Assembly (NCBI GenBank): GCA_016176845.1
Contig: JACOWJ010000046.1
Location: 1 to 28,457 of the forward strand
Source of the DNA: Nitrospinota bacterium
GTDB lineage: Bacteria > 2-12-FULL-45-22 > JACOWJ01
Reading direction: 5' to 3'
DNA: 28,457 nt
Below the pieces are notes generated by a model. The model did not search any database. It saw nothing but the letters and a program-made list of their open reading frames with translations, and had not been told where the DNA came from. Below are positions 7,627 through 15,354 of the stretch, one piece after another (positions within the stretch are counted from its first letter, which is position 1; the number at the start of each line of letters is the position of its first letter). Position numbers and translations under genes: made by a program.

Positions 7627-8901
7627 ATGACCATCGCCAGGCTTCCGGAGGTACAAGACCTGATCGATCACATCGGTCGGCTGATCGAGGAGAAGAAGGA
7701 CGCGTATCAGTTGAAGTCTACCATTCCCTATATGCGGTTGATGACCCAATATTTCGAGCGCGCCGTCCGGGCCAAAGGAGAGGGGAAGCACCTGGTGGCC
7801 CATACCACCCAGTTGCCCGTGGAGATCTTCCACGCCATGGACGTAGTCCCCTTTTTCATCGAGACCTATTGTCTCTTCCTCAACTTCTTCGAGGACTTCC
7901 AGGAATTCCTGGGGATCGCCGCCGAGCACGGCATCCCCTCGGAGATCTGCTCCGTGCATCGGGTGACGGATGCCATGGTGATGACTGGAGCCTTTCCCCA
8001 GGCCGACTCCTTCGTCTTCTCCAACCTGGTCTGCGACAACACCCCCAAAGGCGGTGAGAGCATGGCCGAGCTCCTCAACCAGGCTCCCTCCTACTTCCTG
8101 GACCGTCCCTTCAAGCTCACCGCGCCCCACATGGCTTACTGGAAGGAGGAGCTGGAGGGATTGGTCAGCTTCCTGGAGGAGCAGACGGGACGGAAGATGG
8201 ACTACGACCGCCTCCAGGAGATGGTGCGGATCTCCTACCGGGCCACAGAGCTCTGTCAGGAGATCAATGAGCTCCGCAAGGCGGTCCCCGGCCCCCTGCC
8301 CGCCGAGGGGCTCTTCGCCCAGGCGGCCGTATACTGGCTGCTGGCCGGGCTGCCCGAGGCGGTTCAGTTCTTCGAGCAGCTGCGGGACGAGCTGAAGGAG
8401 CGGGTTTCCCAAGGGATCGGAGCCGTCCAGAAGGAACGCTTCCGCATCATCTATCCCTTCGTGGCCCCTTTTTGGGACATGGAGCTGATGGATGTGATGG
8501 AGGAGCGGTACGGGGCAGTGACGGTGATGGACCTGCTGGGACACTGGCGGGGCAAGGGAGAGTGGCTCGTCGATCCCTCCGACCCCCTGGGCAACCTGGC
8601 CCGCAAGAGCTCGGTCTTTCCCGGCAGCTTCCACCTCCATGGCCCCATGGAGGAGTACGTGGAGGATATGGTCCGGATGGGCCGGGAGTACCGGGCCGAT
8701 GGAGCGATCTTCTTCGCTCACATCGGTTGCCGCCAGGCCTGTGCCACCATCCGGGCCATCAAAGACGAGCTCCAAAGCCAGCTCGAGATCCCCATGGCCG
8801 TCATCGACTGCGACCTGGTGGATAAGGCCTTTACCTCCAGGAAAGAGGTCCTGGACAAACTGGACGGCTTCTTCGAGATGCTGGAGGAGCAAAAAAGGTA
8901 G
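7627..8901 (+). CDS. BcrB/HgdB-like 2-hydroxyacyl-CoA dehydratase / benzoyl-CoA reductase family subunit (pair 1)
   Basis: This 424-residue protein is the larger partner of the preceding gene. Family features are LPVEIFHAMDVVPFFIE near residue 63, cysteines in SEICSVHR (C108) and NLVCDNT (C136), and the C-terminal FFAHIGCRQACATIRAIKD (C368, C372) before IPMAVIDCDLVD. Three of these cysteines would hold the second [4Fe-4S] cluster facing the active site between the two subunits. GGAGGGGGAGGAAG runs directly into the ATG region, so the pair is coupled. It is paralogous to the gene at 12948 (both have EE.TG.KMDY.RL). Which acyl-CoA is used is unknown. Confidence 0.87.
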   Translation: MTIARLPEVQDLIDHIGRLIEEKKDAYQLKSTIPYMRLMTQYFERAVRAKGEGKHLVAHTTQLPVEIFHAMDVVPFFIETYCLFLNFFEDFQEFLGIAAEHGIPSEICSVHRVTDAMVMTGAFPQADSFVFSNLVCDNTPKGGESMAELLNQAPSYFLDRPFKLTAPHMAYWKEELEGLVSFLEEQTGRKMDYDRLQEMVRISYRATELCQEINELRKAVPGPLPAEGLFAQAAVYWLLAGLPEAVQFFEQLRDELKERVSQGIGAVQKERFRIIYPFVAPFWDMELMDVMEERYGAVTVMDLLGHWRGKGEWLVDPSDPLGNLARKSSVFPGSFHLHGPMEEYVEDMVRMGREYRADGAIFFAHIGCRQACATIRAIKDELQSQLEIPMAVIDCDLVDKAFTSRKEVLDKLDGFFEMLEEQKR

Positions 8902-8905
8902 GAGG

Positions 8906-8958
8906 ATTGGAAATTGGAAATTGAAAATTGAAAATTGGAAAATGAAAAATGAAAAATG
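8906..8958. repeat. A-rich tandem repeat (GGAAATTGAAAATT / GAAAAATGAAAAATG type)
   Basis: Short units of ATTGGAAATTGAAA and GAAAAATG follow the stop of the second dehydratase gene, inside the 174-base gap before the DUF1302 gene. A related GAAAAATG run lies at 22988-23012 after the response-regulator stop. Both sit just after a stop codon. They look like dispersed low-complexity repeats, with no sign of a gene. Confidence 0.65.
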
Positions 8959-9075
8959 AGTAGGAGAGGACGGAGCCGGAAAATCTGGGTTGATCCACGG
9001 ATGATCAAGGGAAGCCAGGCCGGTCAAGAGAGATGCGGGCGGAAGCCACACAGCGGAACAGAAAGAAGATAGGCG

Positions 9076-10578
9076 ATGGGATCTTTGAAAATGAAGCGGT
9101 TTTTCTTTTGCCTCTGGATTTTGATGGGTGCTCTTTGGGCGGTCAGCCCCGCAGGGGCTGGCTGGGACGAGCGCATCAGCCTCTTCGACCCGATTGGGCC
9201 TCTCTTCGACCCCCTGGAAGAGGCCGTCCCTGGTTTGATGGTCAAAGGAATGGCGCGCAATTGGACGCGCCTGGCCAGCCATGAGCGCACCCGTGACCCC
9301 AACCGTCAGGTCGGTTTCCATCGGACCAAGCGTTTCCCCTCCATCGAGTGGCTGGGCGAGTTGGAGCTGCGCTACCAGGCCACCCCGAACCTGGAGATCG
9401 TCAATATCAACAACTTCCTGTACGACTCGGCCTTCCGCTGGGACAGCGGCGGCCCCTATTCCCGCAGCACTCGGCGGGAGTTGGAGTATTACCACACGAC
9501 CGATCGCATCCTGCGAGAGCTTTACGCCGTCTATTATTACGGGGATATGCTGGACATCAAGCTGGGCAAGCAACAGCTGGTCTGGGGGAAGATGGACGGC
9601 AAGGTGATCGATATCATCAACCCCAGCGACAACCGCTACAGCCTGGCCAGCACCTCGGACAACTTCGAGTGGACCCGGGTGCCCCTCTGGATGGCGAACG
9701 TCATTTACACCTTTGGCGATTACTACCTGCAGTTGCTCTGGATCCCCGACTTCGAGCCCAACCGCAATCCCCCCCCGGACGGCCCCTTCCGCTCCATCTC
9801 GAAGCCCTCCCGGAGGTCCAGCATCCGCACGGTCAACTCCCTGCTCACCGGAGACAAGCCCTCGCAGAGCTTCTTGAACAGCGAGTGGGGCCTGCGGTTC
9901 AACCTGGTCAAAGGGCGCTGGGACTTGAGCTTCGTCTACTTCTACACCTGGAACGACGACCCTTTCCGCTTCCGGCGAGGGTTCGAGGAGACCCTCGACC
10001 TGGAAGGAAAGGTGGTCGAGCGGACCTTCTTCCTGGAGCCCAAGCATACCCGCATCCACCAATTCGGGCTGGACCTGGATCAGAGCTTTCAGCTGTTGGG
10101 GCGGAACATCCTGGTGAAGGGGGAGGCCGTCTACACCCTGAACAGCTACTTTCCCGTCGCGGGGGAGCCCCTCCGGGAGGACGGCGTCAAAAAGAGCAAC
10201 CAGCTTCTGGCAGCGGTCAACCTCGAGACCAGGTTCCGGGGAGAGATCACCGCCTCAAGTCAGTTGCAATTGCGCCACATCTTCGGGTACAATAGCCGCA
10301 TGCGTACCCTGGGTCGCCCACAGGAAAAGGACCGGCTGGACGTCATCTTCGGGGTCAACAAGCTCTTCAAGTTCACCGATAACCGGTTGGGACTCTTCTG
10401 GACCAACTATTACATCGACAGCGGTTCCTGGAAGGAACGATTTGACGTCAAGTACGCCCTCTCCGATTACGTGGACCTGATGGTCCGCTATTGGGCCTTC
10501 TGGGGAAATCATAACAGCGCTTACGGCATGTATAAGGACCGGGACGAGGTGGAGTTCTTCCTCAAATACGAGTTCTAA
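9076..10578 (+). CDS. DUF1302 family outer-membrane beta-barrel protein
   Basis: This 500-residue exported protein has a signal peptide (MKRFFFCLWILMGALWAVSPAGAG, cleaved near residue 29). The body shows alternating aromatic strands. The segment LRELYAVYYYGDMLDIKLGKQQLVWGK...DIINPSDNR (about 152-190) is the characteristic DUF1302 motif. It ends EVEFFLKYEF, with the terminal phenylalanine used by barrel-assembly machinery. DUF1302 genes typically sit beside DUF1329 genes, often with RND/MMPL transporters, and have been linked to handling of hydrophobic compounds; here DUF1329 follows after 99 bases. Its place between two dehydratase pairs suggests uptake or export of their substrate. ATG 9091 is an alternative start. 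Confidence 0.83.
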   Translation: MGSLKMKRFFFCLWILMGALWAVSPAGAGWDERISLFDPIGPLFDPLEEAVPGLMVKGMARNWTRLASHERTRDPNRQVGFHRTKRFPSIEWLGELELRYQATPNLEIVNINNFLYDSAFRWDSGGPYSRSTRRELEYYHTTDRILRELYAVYYYGDMLDIKLGKQQLVWGKMDGKVIDIINPSDNRYSLASTSDNFEWTRVPLWMANVIYTFGDYYLQLLWIPDFEPNRNPPPDGPFRSISKPSRRSSIRTVNSLLTGDKPSQSFLNSEWGLRFNLVKGRWDLSFVYFYTWNDDPFRFRRGFEETLDLEGKVVERTFFLEPKHTRIHQFGLDLDQSFQLLGRNILVKGEAVYTLNSYFPVAGEPLREDGVKKSNQLLAAVNLETRFRGEITASSQLQLRHIFGYNSRMRTLGRPQEKDRLDVIFGVNKLFKFTDNRLGLFWTNYYIDSGSWKERFDVKYALSDYVDLMVRYWAFWGNHNSAYGMYKDRDEVEFFLKYEF

Positions 10579-10580
10579 GA

Positions 10581-10646
10581 TAGCTCATAGCTCATAGCTC
10601 TATAATGGCTCACAGGCTTGAACTTTGAGCTATGAGCTACGAGCTA
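10581..10646. repeat. Inverted repeat of the AGCTCATA type (20-bp arms, one mismatch)
   Basis: The left arm 10581-10600 (TAGCTCATAGCTCATAGCTC) pairs with the right arm 10627-10646 with 19 of 20 matches. It fills the gap between the DUF1302 and DUF1329 genes and belongs to the same repeat family as 5125-5182. Confidence 0.75.
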
Positions 10647-10677
10647 ATCGCTTACTTCCCATGGAGGCGCGACGCTG

Positions 10678-11781
10678 ATGATCGGACGAAAATGGAGATC
10701 GACTCTGGGAGGGCTGCTCCTGGCCCTGTTCACCTATCCCGCCATCTCCTCCTCCGGCCAATGGGTCAATCCCAAGGAGGCCATCGGAGACCCCTGGGTG
10801 GCCCGGCTCCAGCAGGGCCGCAAGGAGCTCGCCCCGGGCGAGAAGGAGGACCTGGCCCGTTACGGCTACACGGGGCTGGAGCTGATGACCTATGCGGACT
10901 ACAACAGTTTTACGGGGGAGGATTACGACAACTTCTGGCGGATCGTCCATATCAGCCCTACCCGCCACATCCAGATCAAGCTCTGGGTGGAGCGGGGCAA
11001 ACACCTCTTCAAGCACTATCGCGACCTGTTGACCTACAACGGGCTCCAGCCGGATAGTGTCATCCTGAAGTTCCGGCTGATCTACTTCTATCCCCCGGCG
11101 CAATGGGGATGGGGGGTGACCAACTTCACCTACCTGCGATCCGAGGAGTTCGACAAGAAGTACCCCCGCAAAAAGACGGAGGCCTGGCGCTGGCTGCCCG
11201 ACCAGCGCAAGGTCTCCCGCGGGAGCAACAACGACCGGGCCGACCACTTCCAGGGGACGGAGATGACCCAGGATGACTTCCGCTGGCGACGCCCCTGGGC
11301 GGAGGATCACCGGATCCTGGGGGAGGACACCTTCGAGGGCAAGAGGTGTCTGGTGGTCGAGAGCGTCCACCATGACGCCACCTACTACCTGAGCAAGCGG
11401 GTGACCTGGATCGAGATGGAGCACTTCCTCGACCTGCACGAGGAGCAGTTCGACAAGAAGGGCCAACCCCTGAAGGTGATCGGCCGGCGGTGGCGGCAAT
11501 ACCAGCCCTGGGGCTATTGGGCCCGGGAGGAATGGGATGGGTACAACCTCCAGACCCAGGCCCGCACCCTCCTTCAGAAATACGATTGGCTCTACGACCA
11601 GGGCCTCTCGGAGGAGTTCTTTCGCGGAAGGGAGATGCGCAAGGAATACCACTGGCGCAGTCCCCGCCGGGATGCCATCCCCCCCATCCGGAGCCTCTCC
11701 GACCTAGCCCCCGTGCCAGAGATCCGGACAGCCTTCTGGGATCGTTTGGGGATCAAGCTGAGCCTGAAAGGGAAGGACTAG
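10678..11781 (+). CDS. DUF1329 family periplasmic protein (outer-membrane lipoprotein-sorting-like)
   Basis: This 367-residue protein has an N-terminal signal sequence (basic start, hydrophobic stretch to about residue 24, no lipobox cysteine). Family-type segments are NNDRADHFQGTEMTQDDFRWR, ILGEDTFEGKRCLVVES, then YYLSKRVTWIEMEHFLDLHEEQFDKKG. These resemble the LolA/LolB-like fold that binds lipids or other hydrophobic ligands. GGAGG at 10663-10667 lies 10 bases before the ATG. DUF1329 and DUF1302 are a recurring gene pair, and the order here is the usual one. Only 13 bases separate it from the next dehydratase gene, strong support that the outer-membrane pair and the enzymes share a transcript. 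Confidence 0.82.
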   Translation: MIGRKWRSTLGGLLLALFTYPAISSSGQWVNPKEAIGDPWVARLQQGRKELAPGEKEDLARYGYTGLELMTYADYNSFTGEDYDNFWRIVHISPTRHIQIKLWVERGKHLFKHYRDLLTYNGLQPDSVILKFRLIYFYPPAQWGWGVTNFTYLRSEEFDKKYPRKKTEAWRWLPDQRKVSRGSNNDRADHFQGTEMTQDDFRWRRPWAEDHRILGEDTFEGKRCLVVESVHHDATYYLSKRVTWIEMEHFLDLHEEQFDKKGQPLKVIGRRWRQYQPWGYWAREEWDGYNLQTQARTLLQKYDWLYDQGLSEEFFRGREMRKEYHWRSPRRDAIPPIRSLSDLAPVPEIRTAFWDRLGIKLSLKGKD

Positions 11782-11794
11782 AAAGGAAAGGAAA

Positions 11795-12916
11795 ATGGCC
11801 GACACCCGATTTACCGAGATCTTTGCCAATCGATACGCCCGGCTGAAGGAGCTCAAAGAGCAAGGAAAGAGGATCATTGGCTGGGTCTGCATTTACGTGC
11901 CCGAGGAGATCTTGCATGCGGCAGGCTTCCTGCCCATCCGGATCCTGGGCAGCGCCGACGAGACCTCCATCGCTGATGCCTACCTCTACTCCAACAACTG
12001 CTCCTTCGGCAAGAACTGTCTGGAGGACGCCTTCCAGGGCCACTACGACTCCCTGGACGGGATGGTGACCTGCAACTCCTGCGACGTCATGCGCCGCTTC
12101 TATGATATGTGGGAGATCTACCTGAAGACCCCCTTCACCCACATCATGACCGTTCCCTGCCGGGGCGACGAGTCGGTGGTGCCGGGCTTCCGGAACGAGC
12201 TGATGCGCTTCAAGGGAAAGCTGGAGGAGGCCTTCTCCCTGGAGATCCAGCCCGAGGCCCTGCGCGAGTCGATCGCCCTCTACAACCGGACCCGCCGGCT
12301 GCTGCGGGAGTTGTGGGAGCTGCGCAAGGCCGATCCCCCGCCCCTTTCGGGCGCCGAGGCCCTGGAGGTGATCCTGGCAGGGATGGTGATGCCCAAGGAG
12401 GAATTCAATCCCCTCCTGGAGAGCTACATCGGGGAAGTCCGGGCCCGCAAGGCGAGCAACGGCTCCGCCCAGAAGATCCGGCTCTTGCTGACCGGGCCCG
12501 AGCTGGCCGACCCCGGCTATGTCCGCTTCATCGAGGAGCTGGGGTCGGTGGTGGCCATCGATGACCTGAGCTGCGGGACGCGTTATTTCTGGGACCTGGT
12601 CGAAGAGGCGGGCGACCCCTGGGAGACCCTCGCCCGGCGATACGCCACTCGGCAGGCCACCTGCCCCCGGGTGCACCCGCAGGGCCAGCGGATCGAGCAC
12701 CTCAAGCAGCTCGCTCGGGATTACAAGGTGGAAGCGGTCATCGACTCGATCATCAAGTTCTGCGAGTCCCACGGGGGGATAACGCCCATCCTGAAAAGGG
12801 AGTTCGCCGAGCTGGGCCTTCCCATGCTTCACCTGGAGCGGGAGTACCAGATGGGAAGTAGAGGGCAATTGAGGACGCGGGTGCAGGCCTTCTTCGAGAG
12901 CCTGGATAGGGGCTAG
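11795..12916 (+). CDS. BcrC/HgdB-like 2-hydroxyacyl-CoA dehydratase / benzoyl-CoA reductase family subunit (pair 2)
   Basis: This 373-residue protein is a paralogue of the gene at 6455. Shared segments include IIGWVCIYVPEEILHAAGFLP and DPPPLSGAEALEV. Candidate cluster ligands are C69 (NNCSFG), C96 (CNSCDVMRR) and C323 (KFCESHGG). It differs from the first copy in having two extra nearby cysteines (C74, C93) and in lacking the PYGHD that follows the third cysteine there, so substrate or tuning may differ. AAAGGAAAGGAAA precedes the ATG. The partner gene follows after 31 bases. Confidence 0.86.
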   Translation: MADTRFTEIFANRYARLKELKEQGKRIIGWVCIYVPEEILHAAGFLPIRILGSADETSIADAYLYSNNCSFGKNCLEDAFQGHYDSLDGMVTCNSCDVMRRFYDMWEIYLKTPFTHIMTVPCRGDESVVPGFRNELMRFKGKLEEAFSLEIQPEALRESIALYNRTRRLLRELWELRKADPPPLSGAEALEVILAGMVMPKEEFNPLLESYIGEVRARKASNGSAQKIRLLLTGPELADPGYVRFIEELGSVVAIDDLSCGTRYFWDLVEEAGDPWETLARRYATRQATCPRVHPQGQRIEHLKQLARDYKVEAVIDSIIKFCESHGGITPILKREFAELGLPMLHLEREYQMGSRGQLRTRVQAFFESLDRG

Positions 12917-12947
12917 CCCCTAGCCCCTATTCTTAGGAGGAAGAACA

Positions 12948-14213
12948 ATGAGAGTGGAAGAGATGATGGAGAAGTTCAACAAGCGGGCGAAGTCCATGGA
13001 GCAGAAGGGAGAGATCAACAGCCGCTATTACCAGAACAAGACCCAGGCCGCTTATTTGCAGAAGGTCTTGGCGGCCAAGGACGAGGGAAAGCCCCGGGCC
13101 TGGGTCAGCCTGTTCGTTCCCACCGAGCTCTTCTGGGCCATGGATATCGTCCCCTTCGTGGTGGAGCAGTTCGTGATCCAGGTGCTCGCCTCTGGCGCAG
13201 GCTACCACTTCCTGGATGCGGGAGAGGCCTACGGCTTCCCCAAGGAGTCCTGCTCTCCCCACCTGGCCACGGTCGGGGCGGCCCTCTCGGGGACCCTCCC
13301 TCCGCCGGACGTGATGATCTGCTCCGGCCAGTCCCCCTGCGATTCGGCCTCCGTCATGTTCGAGAACCTGAGCTACGTCATGAAGAGCCCCATTCATTAC
13401 GCCACCGTCCCTTATTATCAGGGGCAGGAGGCCATCCAGGAGTTCAAAGAGGAGCTGAAGCAGCTGATCGCCTTCCTGGAAGAGACCACCGGAAATAAGA
13501 TGGACTACCACCGGCTGCGGCAGGCATTAGAAACCTACAAGGCGGCCCAGGAGTACTTCATCAAGTTTCATAAGCTCCGAAGCCTCATCCCATCCCCGGT
13601 GAATAACCGGACGGCTTTCGCCTCCTTTGGGATCGGCCTGACCTGCTCGGGAATGCCCGAGACGATCGATTTCTACCAGGCCCAGTACGAAGAGGCCCTG
13701 GCCCTGGCCGATCAGGGCAAAGGGGCGGCGGTAGAGGAGCGGCACCGGATCCTCTTCCACGGTCCTCCCCCCTTCTGGTATATGCGCCTGGTCGAATGGA
13801 TCGAGAAGGAGTATGGGGCGGTCATCACGGCGGATATCTTCAACCACTTCCCCTTGAATAACCTGGAGGATACCTCCGATCCCCTGGATGCCCTGGCCCG
13901 CCGGGCCCTGACCTGCTTCGGCGGGGCCCTGATGCATACGGCCCCCATCCGGGCCACGGCGAACTGGGCGGTGGAGGCCGGCAGGGAGTACAAGGTCAAC
14001 GGGGCCATCGCCACCACCCACTTCGGATGCAAGCAGGGCTGTAGCCGCACCCGGCCCATCGCGGATGGGCTGCGAAACGAGCTGGGCATCCCCGTCCTGA
14101 TCCTGGACATCGACGTGGGCAACCCCGCCATCGTCTCGGTCGCCCAGATGGAGCTCAAGCTGGACCAGTACTTCCGCGTGCTGGAGCAGCAGCGGGAGGC
14201 CCTGGCGGTTTAA
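12948..14213 (+). CDS. BcrB/HgdB-like 2-hydroxyacyl-CoA dehydratase / benzoyl-CoA reductase family subunit (pair 2)
   Basis: This 421-residue protein is the larger partner in the second pair. It shows WVSLFVPTELFWAMDIVPF (about 52-70), ESCSPH (C102), QSPCDSASVMFENL (C131) and the C-terminal THFGCKQGCSRTRPIADGLRNELGIP (C361, C365), followed by LILDIDVGNP. These are the superfamily positions for the [4Fe-4S] ligands. A strong TTAGGAGGAAG lies just before the ATG. It is related to the gene at 7627 but clearly diverged, so the two pairs are an old duplication or separate acquisitions rather than a recent copy. Confidence 0.87.
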   Translation: MRVEEMMEKFNKRAKSMEQKGEINSRYYQNKTQAAYLQKVLAAKDEGKPRAWVSLFVPTELFWAMDIVPFVVEQFVIQVLASGAGYHFLDAGEAYGFPKESCSPHLATVGAALSGTLPPPDVMICSGQSPCDSASVMFENLSYVMKSPIHYATVPYYQGQEAIQEFKEELKQLIAFLEETTGNKMDYHRLRQALETYKAAQEYFIKFHKLRSLIPSPVNNRTAFASFGIGLTCSGMPETIDFYQAQYEEALALADQGKGAAVEERHRILFHGPPPFWYMRLVEWIEKEYGAVITADIFNHFPLNNLEDTSDPLDALARRALTCFGGALMHTAPIRATANWAVEAGREYKVNGAIATTHFGCKQGCSRTRPIADGLRNELGIPVLILDIDVGNPAIVSVAQMELKLDQYFRVLEQQREALAV

Positions 14214-14215
14214 AT

Positions 14216-14233
14216 TAGCTCATAGCTCATAGC
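14216..14233. repeat. Single arm of the AGCTCATA repeat
   Basis: TAGCTCATAGCTCATAGC directly after the dehydratase stop matches one arm of the repeats at 5125 and 10581. No opposing arm is present nearby. Confidence 0.6.
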
Positions 14234-14267
14234 GGAAAAAGGAAATTCCTATACCTTCAAGTTAAGT

Positions 14268-14355
14268 TTTAAGTTTTAGGTGTTAAGTTTTAGGTTTCTT
14301 GCTTAACACTTAAAACCTGAAACTTAAAACTTTCCCGTAAATCCTGTCTAAAAAG
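14268..14355 (+). repeat. Left copy of a perfect 88-bp inverted repeat
   Basis: Bases 14268-14355 are the exact reverse complement of 17050-17137. The unit contains AAGTTTTAGGTGTTAAG and a near-complementary CTTAACACTTAAAAC, so each copy can also fold on itself (14 of 15 pairs). It ends with TCCTGTCTAAAAAG, 21 bases before the dehydrogenase start. A separate shared motif, ATAGGAATTTCCTTTTT, lies beyond the repeat here (in reverse) and abuts it at the other copy. Confidence 0.85.
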
Positions 14356-14376
14356 CGCGCGGCCCTGGAGGTGCGA

Positions 14377-15354
14377 ATGGATGGAAGACCGAAGGTCCTC
14401 ATCTCCCGGTCCATCCCGCAAGCCGCCCTCGAGATCGTGGCGCGGGAGTGCCAGGTGGAGGTCAACGAGCGCGACGTGCGCCTGACCCAGGAGGAGCTCA
14501 TCGAGAGGCTCCTGGAGAAGGAGGGCCTCCTCTGCCTCCTCACCGACCGGGTTGATGCCGCAGTGCTGGCCGCCGCGCCCCGCCTTCGGGTGGTGGCCAA
14601 CGTGGCCGTGGGGTACGACAACATCGATGTCGCCGAGGCCTCCCGGCGCGGGATCCTGGTCACCCATACGCCCGGCGTGCTGACGGAGACCACGGCCGAT
14701 CTCACATGGGCCCTGCTGTTGGCCGTGGCGCGCCGGGTGGTCGAGGCGGATCGCTACGTTCGATCGGGCCAATGGCGGGAGTGGGGGCTGCAGCTGCTGC
14801 TGGGGAGCGATGTCCATGGGAAGGTCCTGGGGATCTTAGGGTTCGGCCGGATTGGCCAGGCCGTGGCCCGCCGGGGGATGGGGTTCGGCATGCAGAACCT
14901 CTACCACAGCCGCCGCCGCGCCTCCCCAGAGGTCGAGGCCGCCTTGAAGGCTCGATACGTGGACCCGGAAACCCTCCTGCGGGAGGCGGACTTCGTCTCC
15001 CTCCACCTTCCCCTCACCCCAGAGACGACCCATTTCCTGACGGCCCGCGAGTTCTCCTGGATGAAGCCGACCGCTTACCTGATCAACACGGCCCGAGGGC
15101 CCATCATTCGCGAGGAGGACCTGGTGGAGGCCCTTCGAATGGGAAGGATCGCGGGGGCCGGGCTGGACGTCTACGAGCGAGAGCCCACCCTGGCCCCCGG
15201 GCTGACCGACCTCCCGAACGTGGTTCTGGCCCCCCATATCGGCAGCAGTTCCGTCGAGACCCGGACCCGGATGGCCGTGATGGCGGCGGAGAACTTGACG
15301 GCAGCCCTGGCCGGAAGGCGACCCCCCAATCCGGTCAACCCCGAGATCCCCTAA
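14377..15354 (+). CDS. D-2-hydroxyacid dehydrogenase (glyoxylate/hydroxypyruvate reductase type)
   Basis: This 325-residue NAD(P)-dependent enzyme reduces a 2-keto acid to the (R)-2-hydroxy acid, or the reverse. It shows VAVGYDNIDV, the nucleotide-binding GILGFGRIGQAVARR with GxGxxG, the catalytic arginine in INTARGPII, the glutamate in DVYEREP, and the histidine in APHIGSSS. The nearest characterised relatives are GyaR/GhrB-like glycerate dehydrogenases. I use ATG 14377 because the GGAGG at 14367-14371 overlaps the upstream GTG and is correctly spaced for this ATG. It follows four dehydratase genes on the same strand. An (R)-2-hydroxyacid is exactly what a 2-hydroxyacyl-CoA dehydratase route would need, so a pathway link is plausible. 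The stop shares four bases (CTAA) with the stop of the convergent next gene. Confidence 0.87.
   Translation: MDGRPKVLISRSIPQAALEIVARECQVEVNERDVRLTQEELIERLLEKEGLLCLLTDRVDAAVLAAAPRLRVVANVAVGYDNIDVAEASRRGILVTHTPGVLTETTADLTWALLLAVARRVVEADRYVRSGQWREWGLQLLLGSDVHGKVLGILGFGRIGQAVARRGMGFGMQNLYHSRRRASPEVEAALKARYVDPETLLREADFVSLHLPLTPETTHFLTAREFSWMKPTAYLINTARGPIIREEDLVEALRMGRIAGAGLDVYEREPTLAPGLTDLPNVVLAPHIGSSSVETRTRMAVMAAENLTAALAGRRPPNPVNPEIP

Noticed and set aside
7609-10062. An 817-codon open frame on the minus strand
   Set aside because: It is antisense to the dehydratase and DUF1302 genes, is low in complexity (Leu, Gly, Val, Asp-rich), has no family motif, and follows from GC-rich codon use on the other strand.
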